Assembly (NCBI GenBank): GCA_016708825.1 | Contig: JADJEZ010000016.1 | Location: 1 to 64,000 of the forward strand | Length of the DNA: 64,000 bases | Direction of reading: 5' to 3' | DNA from: Betaproteobacteria bacterium | Lineage (GTDB): Bacteria > Pseudomonadota > Gammaproteobacteria > Burkholderiales > Usitatibacteraceae | Shown here: piece by piece, positions 1 to 9,822 of the stretch | Layout of the letters: each line of letters begins with the position of its first letter | Numbering within the stretch: the stretch's first letter is position 1 | Program-made: the position numbers and the translations under genes | The notes under the pieces: model-generated | The model's database searches: none | What the model saw: the letters and a program-made list of their open reading frames with translations, nothing else | What the model was told of the DNA's origin: nothing

Positions 1-658
1 CCAGCACCGAGCCGATGCTGTTGGGCAGCAGGTGCGCGCGCATGATGTACGCGGTGGGCAGGCCCTGGTTCACCGCCGCCTCGATGTACTCCTTTCGCCG
101 CTCGACGAGGGCGGCCGCTCGCATGAGGCGGGCATAGTTCGCCCACTGCACGACGACGATCGCGAGGATCACCTTGTCCACGCCACGGCCGATGGACGCA
201 AGGAGGACGAGCGCGACCAGGATCGAGGGAAAGCCGAGGATGAAATCCACCACGCGCATGAGGAAGGCGTCCACGCGGCCGCCGAACTGCGCGGCGGTGA
301 GTCCCACGCCCACGCCCGCGAGGAGCGCTCCCGCCGTCGCGGCGAGCCCGACGAAGAGGCTGGTCCGCAACCCGTAGAGGATCGCGCTCAGCATGTCGCG
401 TCCCTGCGCGTCCGAGCCCAGCCAGAACGTGAAGCCCGCCATGCCCTTCTCCCCGGGGGGGAGGCGGTTGTCCATCACGTTGATTGCGGTGAGGTCGTAC
501 GGGTTCTGCGGCGCGAAGAGCGGCCCGACCAGGGCGAAGACGATGATGGCCGCCAGGACGATCGCGGCACCTCGGGCCGTCGGCTGGCGGCGCAGGCGCC
601 TCAACACGCGGCTGCGCAGCGGCGTGTCGGCTTCGCGAAGGACCGGCGCCGCGCTCAC
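1..658 (-). CDS. ABC transporter permease, DppC/OppC type (3' end cut by window edge)
   Basis: This is the second inner-membrane permease of a dipeptide/oligopeptide-type ABC importer. It starts at a GTG (656-658) that overlaps the TGA of the upstream permease in a GTGA junction, so the two are translationally coupled. About 219 codons are present and the reading frame is open to the window edge. An N-terminal membrane segment is followed by an OppC-like periplasmic stretch containing GSDAQGRDMLS. Several hydrophobic segments follow. The cytoplasmic EAA loop is visible near residue 190 (EAAVNQGLPTAYIMRAHLLP), the contact point for the ATPase. The ATPase genes must lie beyond the left edge if the operon is complete. 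The substrate cannot be told from the permease. Confidence 0.85.
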   Translation of the reverse strand, partial: MSAAPVLREADTPLRSRVLRRLRRQPTARGAAIVLAAIIVFALVGPLFAPQNPYDLTAINVMDNRLPPGEKGMAGFTFWLGSDAQGRDMLSAILYGLRTSLFVGLAATAGALLAGVGVGLTAAQFGGRVDAFLMRVVDFILGFPSILVALVLLASIGRGVDKVILAIVVVQWANYARLMRAAALVERRKEYIEAAVNQGLPTAYIMRAHLLPNSIGSVL

Positions 659-1634
659 GCGACCTCCCCCGCCAGCCGCACGCGCGGGTCGAGCGCTGCG
701 TAGAGGAGGTCCACCAGCAGGTTCACGCTCACGAAGAGGAAGGTGGCCAGCATGATGTAGGCCACGACCAGCGGCCGGTCGAGCTGGTAGATGCTGTCGA
801 TGAGGAGCTTGCCCATGCCCGGCCAGGCGAACACGGTCTCGGTGATGGTCGAGAAGGCGATGAGGCTGCCGAACTCGATGCCGACCACCGTCACCACCGG
901 GATCAGGATGTTTCGCAGGATGTGCCGGCCCACGATGCGCCGCGGCCGCACGCCCTTGGCGCGCGCGTACTTCACGTAGTCCTGGGCCTTCGCCTCCGCC
1001 GTCCCCGCCGCGACGAGGCGGATCATGAGCGCCATGTTCGGGATGGCGAGGTTGAGCGCGGGCAAGATCAGGTGGCGCAGGCCGTCCAGGGTCAACAGGC
1101 TCGTCTTGAGCCCGAGGACATCCACCGTGGCGCCCCGGCCCGAGGTCGGCAGCCACCCGAGGAGCACGGCGAAGACCAGGATCAGCATCATCCCCTTCCA
1201 GAAATTGGGCAGCGAATAGCCCAGCACCGTGCCGCCCATGATGACGCGCGACAGGCGCGACTCGGTGTCGAGCCCGGCCACGAGCCCCACGGGGATGCCC
1301 ACGCCGATCGCGATCGTCATCGCCACCAGAACCAGTTCGAAGGTGGCCGGCAGGCGCGAGAGGATCAGCTCGATGGCCGGCACGCCGTGCACGAAGGAAC
1401 GGCCGAGGTCGCCGTGCAGCCCGTTCCAGACGAAGACCAGGTACTGCTGCCAGAGGGGAAGGTCGAGCCCCAGGCGGCGAACGAGCTCGTCGCGCTCGAG
1501 CGCGCTCGCCTGGGAGCGGAACGAGGATCTCGACGGGGTCCCCGATGCCGTAGACCGCGAGGAAAACGACGATCGAGGCGGCCAGCAGGACGAAGACGCT
1601 CTGGATCAGCCGCTGCAGCGCAGTAGGTCGCCAT
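655..1634 (-). CDS. ABC transporter permease, DppB/OppB type (frameshifted near its 5' end)
   Basis: First permease of the same importer. The C-terminal 245 residues are in one clean frame and show the DppB EAA loop (EAKAQDYVKYARAKGVR) and multiple membrane segments. The N-terminal part (first membrane segment LIQSVFVLLAAS and the GDPVEIL loop) is present but lies in two other frames. The breaks are at about 1616 and about 1515, where RSQASALERDELVRRLGLD resumes the downstream frame. Removing one base at each break would give about 325 residues, the normal DppB length. The ATG at 1634 follows the binding-protein stop by 19 bases. I read these as sequencing indels, but a genuinely broken gene cannot be ruled out. 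Confidence 0.75.
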
Positions 1635-1653
1635 GGGGCGGCCGCGCCGTGCG

Positions 1654-3269
1654 CTACTTCTTCGCGGGCCGCGCGAGCATGGCGAACGTGTACTGGTCCG
1701 CCCGGCCCGTGTAGGCGATGTCCGCGCGATGCGCCCACAGCGTGTTCTCGAAGTGAAGCGGGATGAACGCGTTCAGCTCGAGCAGTCGCGCGAGCCCCTG
1801 GCGAAGAAGCTCGGCGCGACCGTCGTCGTCCATGGTCGCGATGGCCTTGCCGATGAGGTCGTCGAGCGCCGGGTCCGGCCGCCGCCGTAGTTGGACGTGC
1901 CGCGCGTCTTCTTGTCGTCGAGGAGGCGGCCCAGTAGCGAAGAAACGACGAGGCCTCCGCGGAGCCCCAGCCGCCCATGGCGAAGCTGAACTCCTTCTTC
2001 GCCCGGCGCGGGAAGTAGATGGCGCGGGTCATCGCGTCCACCTTGGTGCGGATGCCGACCTGGGACAGGTAGCCCGCCACCGCCTGCGCGATCTGCCCGT
2101 CGTTGATGTAGCGGTCGTTGGTGGCCGACAGCGTGAGGTCGAACCCGCCGGCGTAGCCCGCCTCGGCCAGCAGCTTCCTCGCCCCGGCCGGATCGAACTT
2201 GACGACGGGCGGGTTGGGCAGCGTGCCGTACATGCCCGTGGGCAGGAACTGCAGCGCCGGCTGCGCGCCGCCGTCCATGATCCGCTTGGCGATCGCCTCG
2301 CGGTCGATCGCCATCGACATGGCCTTCCTCACGCGCACGTCCTGCAGCGGATTGCCCCTGCCGCCGTCGCTCACCAGCGGGCTGGGGCTGCGGCCCACGT
2401 CCAGCTGGAAGAAGATCACCCGCGACGACGGCGTCGAGACATAGCCGAAGCGCTTGTCGTCCCTGAGCCGCCCCAGGTCGCGAGCGGCCGGGTTCTCGAT
2501 CAGGTCGTAGTCGCCCGCGATGAGTCCCGCGAGGCGCGGCCCGGCATTGGTCACCGGCACCATCTTCACGCTTTCCCAGTGCGGCTTCTCGCCCCAGTAG
2601 CCGTCGTGGCGCTGCAGCTCGATGGCCGAGCCGCGCACGGTAGCTCTTTAGCTTGTAGGGGCCGGTGCCGATGGCCACCGATCCCTCGTTGAACTGGCTC
2701 ACGCTGGGCCAGGGCCCGGTGACGCCGCAGTTCGAGTCGAGCGCGAAAGCGATCCGGCCATGCGCGGCGATCGAGGAACTGAGGACCGATATGCCCGCGA
2801 GCAGTCGCGGCAGGAGCGGCTCGGGCTCGGCCGTCGTCACCACGAGCGTGTAGGGATCGGGGGACTCGACCGACTTCATGTTGCGGATCAGGTCCTTGTT
2901 GCCGCCGGCGATGTTCGTCTCGTTCTTCGCGACCCGGCAGAACGTGAAGATGACGTCGGCGGCGGTGAAGGGGCTGCCGTTCGAGAACTTCACGCCCTTG
3001 CGCAGCGTGAATGTCCACTTGTTCGCGCCGTCGTTCTTCCACGCGGTGGCGAGGGCCGGGGCAAGGCGCTGGGCCTCGTCGGTGTCCACGAGGGAGTCGT
3101 AGATGTGGGCGGCGAGCGCGTTGTTGGGCGCAAGGACATGGTAGTGCGGATCCACCGAGGTCGGCTCCGAGGAAAGCGCGATGCGAAGCGTCTGTGCCTG
3201 GACGGAAACGGGCGAGAAGGCGATGGCTGACGCGGCTATGGCCAGCGTGGCAAGGCGGAAGGCGGGCAT
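1654..3269 (-). CDS. Dipeptide/oligopeptide-type periplasmic binding protein (SBP family 5), frameshifted
   Basis: Extracytoplasmic solute receptor that would feed the two permeases downstream. The start ATG at 3269 opens a signal peptide (MPAFRLATLAIAAS, cleavage near VQAQT). It is followed by family-5 landmarks: LRIALSSEPTSVDPH, a WTFTLRKGVKFSNG block and FTAADVIFT. The last residues MLARPAKK end at the TAG at 1654. At least three frame breaks are visible, near 2640 (after GTGPYKLKSY), near 1920 and near 1878, and the homologous protein continues in another frame each time. Repaired length is about 537 residues, normal for the family. The ligand is unknown; family 5 also covers nickel, haem, glutathione and opine receptors. 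Confidence 0.78.
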
Positions 3270-3581
3270 GGGAAGGGACTCCAGGTTGGAACGGGAAGGG
3301 TTGCGGGCGGAACCGCCGGCCGGGATCACGTCAATTCTAGTGCATCCCGGTGGCCCGGATACGCACAAGCGCGACCTCGGGGCGGTGACGGGCGCGTTCG
3401 CCTGCGCGGCGCGAGTCCGGCGCCGACCTGGCGCCCGCGGTGCGGGCCTCGGGAGGCGGCGGCAGTCCTTGCACGTTCCTTCGTCACGTCGTGTCTCCCG
3501 CCGGTCGGCGTTGGATCGGGCAGCGGGCCGGCCGGCCCGCGTTCCCACGAGACAGGGGATTACGTCGCGCCATTGCGCACG

Positions 3582-3595
3582 TTGACGCGGATCAA
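3582..3595. promoter_or_regulatory. FNR/Anr-like palindrome TTGACGCGGATCAA
   Basis: The site matches the FNR-family consensus TTGAT-N4-ATCAA in nine of ten defined positions and is extended by a flanking G/C pair (gTTGA...TCAAc). FNR-type regulators bind such sites under low oxygen. It lies about 58 bases upstream of the -10-like box of mtnA, so its centre would be near -76. It could also act on the divergent transporter operon. The assignment is by pattern only. Confidence 0.4.
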
Positions 3596-3652
3596 CACAC
3601 GAGCGGGAATCCGCCGGCGCGCGGCAGGCGCCCGGGCCCGGCGTGAACAGGC

Positions 3653-3658
3653 GATAAT
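3653..3658 (+). promoter_or_regulatory. -10-like box GATAAT for mtnA
   Basis: GATAAT lies seven bases before an ATG (3665) and 26 bases before the GTG chosen for mtnA. No good -35 element is visible. The ATG at 3665 opens a seven-codon frame whose TGA overlaps the mtnA GTG start (GTGA, 3685-3688). This could be a leaderless mini-ORF coupled to mtnA, or chance. Confidence 0.4.
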
Positions 3659-3684
3659 GCCCGCATGCCGCGAGCAAGCCTCCC

Positions 3685-4790
<1,106 letters not shown>

Positions 4791-4799
4791 GGCAACGGG

Positions 4800-4889
4800 A
4801 ATCGGGGACGTTCCCCTTTTTCCGGTGCGGCGGGAGCAACCCGGAGCGCCCCCGTTTCCCGATTGAAAAAACGGGGAACGTCCCCGATT
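4800..4889. repeat. Inverted repeat with 17-bp perfect arms (REP/BIME-like)
   Basis: AATCGGGGACGTTCCCC at 4800-4816 is repeated in exact reverse complement at 4873-4889, with T-rich and A-rich inner flanks (CTTTTT and AAAAAA). Each arm also contains its own small palindrome, GGGGACGTTCCCC. The intervening 56 bases are not coding. Such GGGGACGTTCCCC elements are dispersed intergenic repeats in many betaproteobacteria, as I recall. Here it sits just after the mtnA stop and may also act as a transcript end. Confidence 0.75.
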
Positions 4890-4949
4890 CTCCTGCGCGG
4901 GTAACAGGGTCCGTAACTGCCGGTGACGCGCCGGAAGTGCGAGTCGCTA

Positions 4950-4958
4950 TGCGATAAT
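4950..4958 (+). promoter_or_regulatory. Extended -10 promoter TGCGATAAT for pckG
   Basis: TGC directly precedes GATAAT (4953-4958), the TGn extension that lets a promoter work without a strong -35. Transcription would begin near 4965, giving a leader of about 57 bases that ends with a good ribosome binding site (GGAGGAAG) before the ATG at 5022. Confidence 0.45.
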
Positions 4959-5021
4959 TGGCGACACATCTCGAGCTGGCGCCACGCCTGTGGCAGCCGG
5001 CGCTCTCCTGGAGGAAGGTCC

Positions 5022-6845
5022 ATGCAAGCCCATGCCGCCCCGGTGCCGGGCGCCGCGCATACGCGCCACGCCAGACTGCTCAAGTGGGTCGCCGACATCG
5101 CCGAACTCACGCAACCCGACAGGATCTACTGGTGCGACGGTTCCGAGGAGGAATACGACCGCCTTTGCGGCGAGCTCGTCGAGGCCGGCACGTTCCGGCG
5201 CCTGGACGAAAAGCTGCGGCCCAACTCCTACCTCGCCTGGTCCGACCCCTCCGACGTCGCGCGGGTCGAGGACCGCACCTTCATCTGCGCGAAGTCGAAG
5301 GACGACGCCGGCCCCACCAACAACTGGGTGGAGCCCGCCGAGATGCGCGCCACGCTGAAGGGCCTCTTCAAGGGCTGCATGCGCGGCCGCACCATGTACG
5401 TGGTGCCCTTCAGCATGGGCCCCATCGGCTCGCACATCGCGCACATCGGGATCGAGATCTCCGACAGCGCCTACGTCGCGGTGAACATGAAGCTGATGAC
5501 CCGCATGGGTGCCAGCGTGCTCGCCACGCTGGGCGACGACGGCTTCTTCGTGCCCGCCGTGCACTCGGTGGGCGCGCCGCTGGAGCCGGGCGAGAAGGAC
5601 GTCGCCTGGCCCTGCAACAAGGACAACAAGTACATCGTCCACTTCCCCGACACGCGCGAGATCTGGTCCTTCGGCTCCGGCTACGGCGGCAACGCGCTGC
5701 TGGGCAAGAAGTGCTTCGCGCTGCGCATCGCCTCGGTGATGGGCCGCGAGGAGGGCTGGCTCGCCGAGCACATGCTGATCCTGGGCGTGGAATCCCCCGA
5801 GGGCGTGAAGCACTACGTGACCGCGGCCTTTCCCTCCGCCTGCGGCAAGACCAATTTCGCGATGCTGATCCCGCCCGCCTCGTTCAAGGGCTGGAAGGTG
5901 ACCACCATCGGCGACGACATCGCCTGGATCAAGCCGGGCAAGGACGGGCGCCTGCACGCCATCAATCCGGAGGCGGGCTTCTTCGGCGTCGCACCCGGCA
6001 CGGGCTACGGCACCAACCCGAACTGCATGGAGGCCATCAAGACCAACACCATCTTCACCAACGTGGCGCTCACGCCGGAAGGCGACGTGTGGTGGGAGGG
6101 GATGTCGAAGGAGGTCCCGCCGAAGCTCACCGACTGGAAGGGCCAGGAGTGGGCGCCCGGCTGCGGGCGGCCCGCGGCGCATCCCAACGCGCGCTTCACC
6201 GTGTCCGCCGCGCAGTCGCCCTCCATCGATCCGGCGTGGGACGACCCCAAGGGCGTGCCTATCTCCGCCTTCGTCTTCGGCGGCCGGCGTTCCTCGACGG
6301 TGCCGCTGGTGACGGAGGCGGCCACCTGGGACGAGGGCGTGTACATGGCGGCGACCCTCGGTTCCGAGACCACCGCCGCGATCACGGGGAAAGTGGGCGT
6401 GGTGCGCCGCGACCCGTTCGCGATGCTCGCCTTCTGCGGCTACAACATGAGCGACTACTTCGCGCACTGGATCGAGACGGGCCGAAAGGTCCCCTACCCG
6501 CCGAAGATCTTCCTGGTGAACTGGTTCCGCAAGAACGACGAGGGCCAATACCTCTGGCCCGGCTTCGGCGAGAACATGCGCGTGCTCAAGTGGATCGTGG
6601 AGCGCGTCGAGGGCATCGCCGACGCCGAGCGCACCGCCGTGGGCTACGTGCCGCGGCACAAGGACATCGACTGGCAGGGGCTCGATTCCTTCGGCGCCGA
6701 AAAGTACCTCGCCATCTCGTCCATCGACAAGCCGATGTGGACGCAGGAACTCCCGCTGCACCGCGAGCTCTTCGACAAGCTGGGCGAGCGCCCGCCGGGC
6801 GTGATCCGGCAGCGCTTCGAGGCGCTCAGCAAGACGCTGGGCTGA
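5022..6845 (+). CDS. pckG: Phosphoenolpyruvate carboxykinase (GTP)
   Basis: Cytoplasmic gluconeogenic enzyme: oxaloacetate plus GTP to PEP, CO2 and GDP. The 607 residues are normal for the GTP-dependent class, which is unrelated to the ATP-dependent PckA. Signatures include the nucleotide-binding loop FPSACGKTNFAM near residue 285, the substrate loop YGGNALLGKKCFALRIAS before it, and FVFGGRRSSTVPLVTEA near 425. The ATG at 5022 is chosen because GGAGGAAG lies six bases upstream; the frame stays open for a further 33 codons upstream without family similarity. It is followed after 29 bases by the PLP-enzyme gene, so they may be co-transcribed. Confidence 0.97.
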   Translation: MQAHAAPVPGAAHTRHARLLKWVADIAELTQPDRIYWCDGSEEEYDRLCGELVEAGTFRRLDEKLRPNSYLAWSDPSDVARVEDRTFICAKSKDDAGPTNNWVEPAEMRATLKGLFKGCMRGRTMYVVPFSMGPIGSHIAHIGIEISDSAYVAVNMKLMTRMGASVLATLGDDGFFVPAVHSVGAPLEPGEKDVAWPCNKDNKYIVHFPDTREIWSFGSGYGGNALLGKKCFALRIASVMGREEGWLAEHMLILGVESPEGVKHYVTAAFPSACGKTNFAMLIPPASFKGWKVTTIGDDIAWIKPGKDGRLHAINPEAGFFGVAPGTGYGTNPNCMEAIKTNTIFTNVALTPEGDVWWEGMSKEVPPKLTDWKGQEWAPGCGRPAAHPNARFTVSAAQSPSIDPAWDDPKGVPISAFVFGGRRSSTVPLVTEAATWDEGVYMAATLGSETTAAITGKVGVVRRDPFAMLAFCGYNMSDYFAHWIETGRKVPYPPKIFLVNWFRKNDEGQYLWPGFGENMRVLKWIVERVEGIADAERTAVGYVPRHKDIDWQGLDSFGAEKYLAISSIDKPMWTQELPLHRELFDKLGERPPGVIRQRFEALSKTLG

Positions 6846-6874
6846 TCTCCCGCGGCCGTGCTGCCGTCGCCGCC

Positions 6875-7990
6875 GTGAGGCTCCCGGAGCTGGAAACGCC
6901 GCGCCTCGTGCTCGAGGCCGGCCGCATGGAGGCCAACGTCGCGCGCCTCAAGGCCCGCCTCGCCGCGCTGGGCGTGCGCCTGCGTCCCCACGTGAAGACC
7001 TGCAAGTCCTTCGAGGTCGCGCGTCTCCTGATGGAAGCGCCCACGGGCCCCATCACGGTATCCACCCTCAAGGAAGCCGAGCAGTTCCTGGAGCACGGCG
7101 TCACCGACATCCTGTACGCCGTGGGCATCGCGCCGGGCAAGCTCGACCACGTGCGCGCCCTGCGAGACCGCGGCGCCGATCTCGCGATCGTCGTGGACAG
7201 CGTCGAGGCCGCGCAGGCCGTGGCCGCCCGTGGCGAAGGCATCCCCGCGCTGATCGAGATCGACTGCGACGGCCACCGCGCCGGCGTGAAGCCCGGGGAC
7301 GCGATCCTCGCTGACATCGCGAAAGCGCTCGCACGGGGCGCGCAGCCGCGCGGCGTGATGACGCACGCGGGGGGATCCTACGACTGCCGCTCGACCGGGG
7401 CCATCGCCGCCCTGGCGGAGCGGGAGCGCGCGGCCGTCGTGGAAAGTGCGGCCGTGCTGCGCGCCGCGGGCTTCGACTCGCCCGTGGTGAGCGTGGGCTC
7501 GACGCCCACCGCCACGTTCGCCGCGAACCTCGAGGGCGTGACGGAAGTGCGCGCCGGCGTCTTCGTCTTCCACGACCTCGTGATGGCCGGGCTCGGCGTG
7601 TGCGCCGTGGACGACATCGCGCTCTCGGTGCTCGCCACCGTCATCGGCCACCAGCGCGAAAAGGGCTGGATCGTCACCGACGCGGGCTGGATGGCGATGT
7701 CGCGGGACCGCGGCACCGGGCGGCAGGCCGTGGACCAGGGCTACGGCCTCGTCTGCGACGAGGCCGGCCGCGTGATCGGGGATCTCGTCGTCTCCGACGC
7801 CAACCAGGAGCACGGCATCGTGAGCCGCCGCGACGCCGGCCCCCTCGACGTCTCGCGCTATCCTGTCGGCACGAGACTGCGCATCCTTCCCAACCACGCC
7901 TGCGCCACCGGCGCACAGCACGATGCCTACCACGTCGTGCGGGGCGGCCCCGAGGTCCTCGCCCGGTGGCCGCGTTTCGGCGGCTGGTAG
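6875..7990 (+). CDS. DSD1-family PLP enzyme (D-threonine aldolase / D-serine dehydratase-like)
   Basis: Alanine-racemase-fold, PLP-dependent enzyme of 371 residues, GTG start. The PLP lysine lies in the family motif RPHVKTCK near residue 37. The C-terminal zinc-site pattern of D-serine dehydratases and D-threonine/3-hydroxyaspartate aldolases is visible as LPNHACATGAQHD near residue 345. Family members cleave or deaminate D-hydroxy-amino acids; which substrate is used here cannot be decided. It is followed at 15 bases by a RidA-family gene and then an M20 peptidase. RidA proteins remove the reactive enamine/imine products of PLP dehydratases, so the pairing fits a deaminating role. Confidence 0.85.
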   Translation: MRLPELETPRLVLEAGRMEANVARLKARLAALGVRLRPHVKTCKSFEVARLLMEAPTGPITVSTLKEAEQFLEHGVTDILYAVGIAPGKLDHVRALRDRGADLAIVVDSVEAAQAVAARGEGIPALIEIDCDGHRAGVKPGDAILADIAKALARGAQPRGVMTHAGGSYDCRSTGAIAALAERERAAVVESAAVLRAAGFDSPVVSVGSTPTATFAANLEGVTEVRAGVFVFHDLVMAGLGVCAVDDIALSVLATVIGHQREKGWIVTDAGWMAMSRDRGTGRQAVDQGYGLVCDEAGRVIGDLVVSDANQEHGIVSRRDAGPLDVSRYPVGTRLRILPNHACATGAQHDAYHVVRGGPEVLARWPRFGGW

Positions 7991-8005
7991 CGGAGAAAGA
8001 CGACC

Positions 8006-8395
8006 ATGAGAACCCTCGAATGCCTGAACGCCCCGGGCCTCGACAAGCCCGCCGGCCACTACTCCCACGCCGTGGTGCACGGCGGCATCGCGTTCCTCGC
8101 GGGGCAACTCCCGCACGTGCCCGGCGAGCCGGGGCGCAAGCCGGGATCGATCGAGGAGCAGACGCGACAGGTGCTCGCGAACGTCGACCGCGTGCTCTCG
8201 GCCTGCGGCTCGCGGCGCGACCGGGTGCTGCGCTGCACGGTGTACATCTCCGACATCGCGCACTGGCCGGCGGTGAACAAGGTCTACGGCGAGTTCTTCG
8301 GCGAGCACCGGCCGGCGCGCTCCGTGGTCCCGGTGAACGAGCTGCACCACGGCTACGCCATCGAGGTGGAAGTCACCGCGGCCATGGACGAATGA
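8006..8395 (+). CDS. RidA family protein (enamine/imine deaminase)
   Basis: A 129-residue YjgF/YER057c/UK114-fold protein. Characteristic stretches are HYSHAVVHGGIAFLAGQLP near the start, QTRQVLANVDRVL in the middle and RPARSVVPVNELHHGY near the end, with the substrate-binding arginine in RPARS. RidA proteins form trimers and hydrolyse reactive 2-aminoacrylate-type intermediates to keto acids. Its TGA overlaps the ATG of the downstream peptidase (ATGA), and it follows the DSD1-like gene, so the three form one transcription unit. The C-terminus lacks the usual IEIEA ending and has IEVEVTA instead, so it may belong to a specialised Rid subgroup. Confidence 0.85.
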   Translation: MRTLECLNAPGLDKPAGHYSHAVVHGGIAFLAGQLPHVPGEPGRKPGSIEEQTRQVLANVDRVLSACGSRRDRVLRCTVYISDIAHWPAVNKVYGEFFGEHRPARSVVPVNELHHGYAIEVEVTAAMDE

Positions 8396-9822
8396 GCACG
8401 ACCATCGACGAGGCCGTGGAGAGTCGCGCCGACGCGCTCGTCGCAACGCTCCTCGAATCCGTCCGCATCCCCTCGGTGAGCCTCACCGGAGAGGGCATCG
8501 GCGAGGCCGTCGCCTTCATCGCCGCGCGCATGAAGCGGTGGGGCTTCGCGGTGGAGGTCTTCCCGACGGCGAGCCAGCCCATCGTCTACGGCGAGATCGG
8601 CCCCGAGGACGCGCCCTTCACCTGGCTCACCTACGGCCACTACGACGTCTATCCCGCGGACGCGAAGGCCGAGGGCTGGAAGACGGACCCGTGGCAGCCG
8701 GTGGTCGACGGCGACCGCATCTGGGGCCGCGGCACGGGCGACAACAAGGGCCAGCACCTGGCGCTCCTGAACGCCATCGCGCTCTATCGCGAGCTGCACG
8801 GGGAGCTGCCGATCCGCATCAAGGTGATCCTCGAGGGCGACGAGGAAACGGGCAGCCGGCCCCTGCCGGAGTTCGTGCAGGCGAACCGCGAGCGGCTGCG
8901 CGCCGATCTCTGCTGCTATTCCGACGGGCCGATGTTCCCCAACGACCAGCCGGTGCTGCTCATGGGCGTGCGCGGCGTGCTGGGGCTGGAGTTCGCGGCC
9001 ACGGGTGCGAAGCGAAACCTCCACTCCGGCAATTTCGGCGGCGTCGCACCCAACCCGACGCTGGACCTGATCCACCTGCTGGCCGAGATGGTGGACCGCG
9101 ACGGCAGGCTCCTCGTGCCGGGCGCGGGCCACGCCGACGTCACGGTGACGCCCTCGGAGTCCGCTGCGGTGGCCGCGCTGCCGCTCGACCGCGAGGGCGT
9201 GATGGAGAGCATGGGTGTTGCGCCCTCGGTGCCGGATGCCCAGTTCCACGAGCGCCTCATGCTCCGGCCCGCGTTCAACGTCTCCGGGTTCGCTTCCGGC
9301 TACACGGGCGCGGGCCACAAGACCATCATCTTCCGGGAAGCGATCGCGAAAGCCGACATCCGCCTCGTGGGCGGACAGGATCCCGCGCAGGTGCTCGTCG
9401 CAGTGCGCCGTTTCGCCTCGGAACGGGGTTACGCGAACATCGAGATCCGGGAGTTGAAGGCCACGCCCGCCTCGCGAACCTCCCTCGACGACCCGTTCGT
9501 GCCCGTGGTCAAGGACGCGGTCGCCCGGGGATTCGGACGCGAGCCGCTGGTGGTGCCCAGCCTGGGCGGAACGACGCCCGATTACGTCTTCACCCGGCTG
9601 CTGGGCCTGCCCTCCATCGTGGTGCCGCTGGCCCCCTACGACGAGAACAACCACGCGCCGAACGAGTCGACCAAGGTGTCGCTCTATCTCGCGGGAGTCC
9701 GCTCGGGGATGCGCCTCATCGAGGCGCTGGGCGCGCGCGGGCGGCCCGCGGCCGCCCCGCAAGCAGGGGCGGGCGAGTTCCGCGGGGAGATCAGAACAGG
9801 ATGCCGGGCAGCCAGAGGCTGA
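8392..9822 (+). CDS. M20 family metallopeptidase (dipeptidase-like)
   Basis: Cytoplasmic di-zinc amino/dipeptidase of 476 residues. Zinc ligands and catalytic residues are in place: YGHYDVYPAD near 80 (His and catalytic Asp), GRGTGDNKGQ near 115 (bridging Asp), EGDEETGS near 150 (general base and ligand Glu), CYSDG near 178, and the final His in ENNHAPNES near 423. The dimerisation lid domain sits between. It starts in an ATGA overlap with the RidA gene. Its last 32 bases overlap the convergent TRAP gene, so the C-terminal tail after about residue 445 is Ala/Gly/Arg-rich and probably not conserved. Likely role: cleavage of dipeptides or N-acyl amino acids. Confidence 0.9.
   Translation: MSTTIDEAVESRADALVATLLESVRIPSVSLTGEGIGEAVAFIAARMKRWGFAVEVFPTASQPIVYGEIGPEDAPFTWLTYGHYDVYPADAKAEGWKTDPWQPVVDGDRIWGRGTGDNKGQHLALLNAIALYRELHGELPIRIKVILEGDEETGSRPLPEFVQANRERLRADLCCYSDGPMFPNDQPVLLMGVRGVLGLEFAATGAKRNLHSGNFGGVAPNPTLDLIHLLAEMVDRDGRLLVPGAGHADVTVTPSESAAVAALPLDREGVMESMGVAPSVPDAQFHERLMLRPAFNVSGFASGYTGAGHKTIIFREAIAKADIRLVGGQDPAQVLVAVRRFASERGYANIEIRELKATPASRTSLDDPFVPVVKDAVARGFGREPLVVPSLGGTTPDYVFTRLLGLPSIVVPLAPYDENNHAPNESTKVSLYLAGVRSGMRLIEALGARGRPAAAPQAGAGEFRGEIRTGCRAARG

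Larger units (their letters stand above)
3270..3684. other. 415-bp intergenic region between divergent dpp-like operon and mtnA
   Basis: No convincing gene is present; short open frames here lack family resemblance. It must hold the promoter of the ABC transporter operon on the minus strand and that of mtnA on the plus strand. Visible items are an FNR/Anr-like palindrome (3582-3595) and a -10-like GATAAT (3653-3658). No terminator or RNA gene was recognised. Confidence 0.6.

Noticed and set aside
4947..6761. A long open frame on the minus strand opposite pckG (about 600 codons)
   Set aside because: It is a mirror of high-GC codon bias in pckG, rich in His, Arg and Gly with no recognisable family. 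The same applies to long antisense frames opposite nuoL, nuoM, pgi, ftsH and the arrA-like gene.
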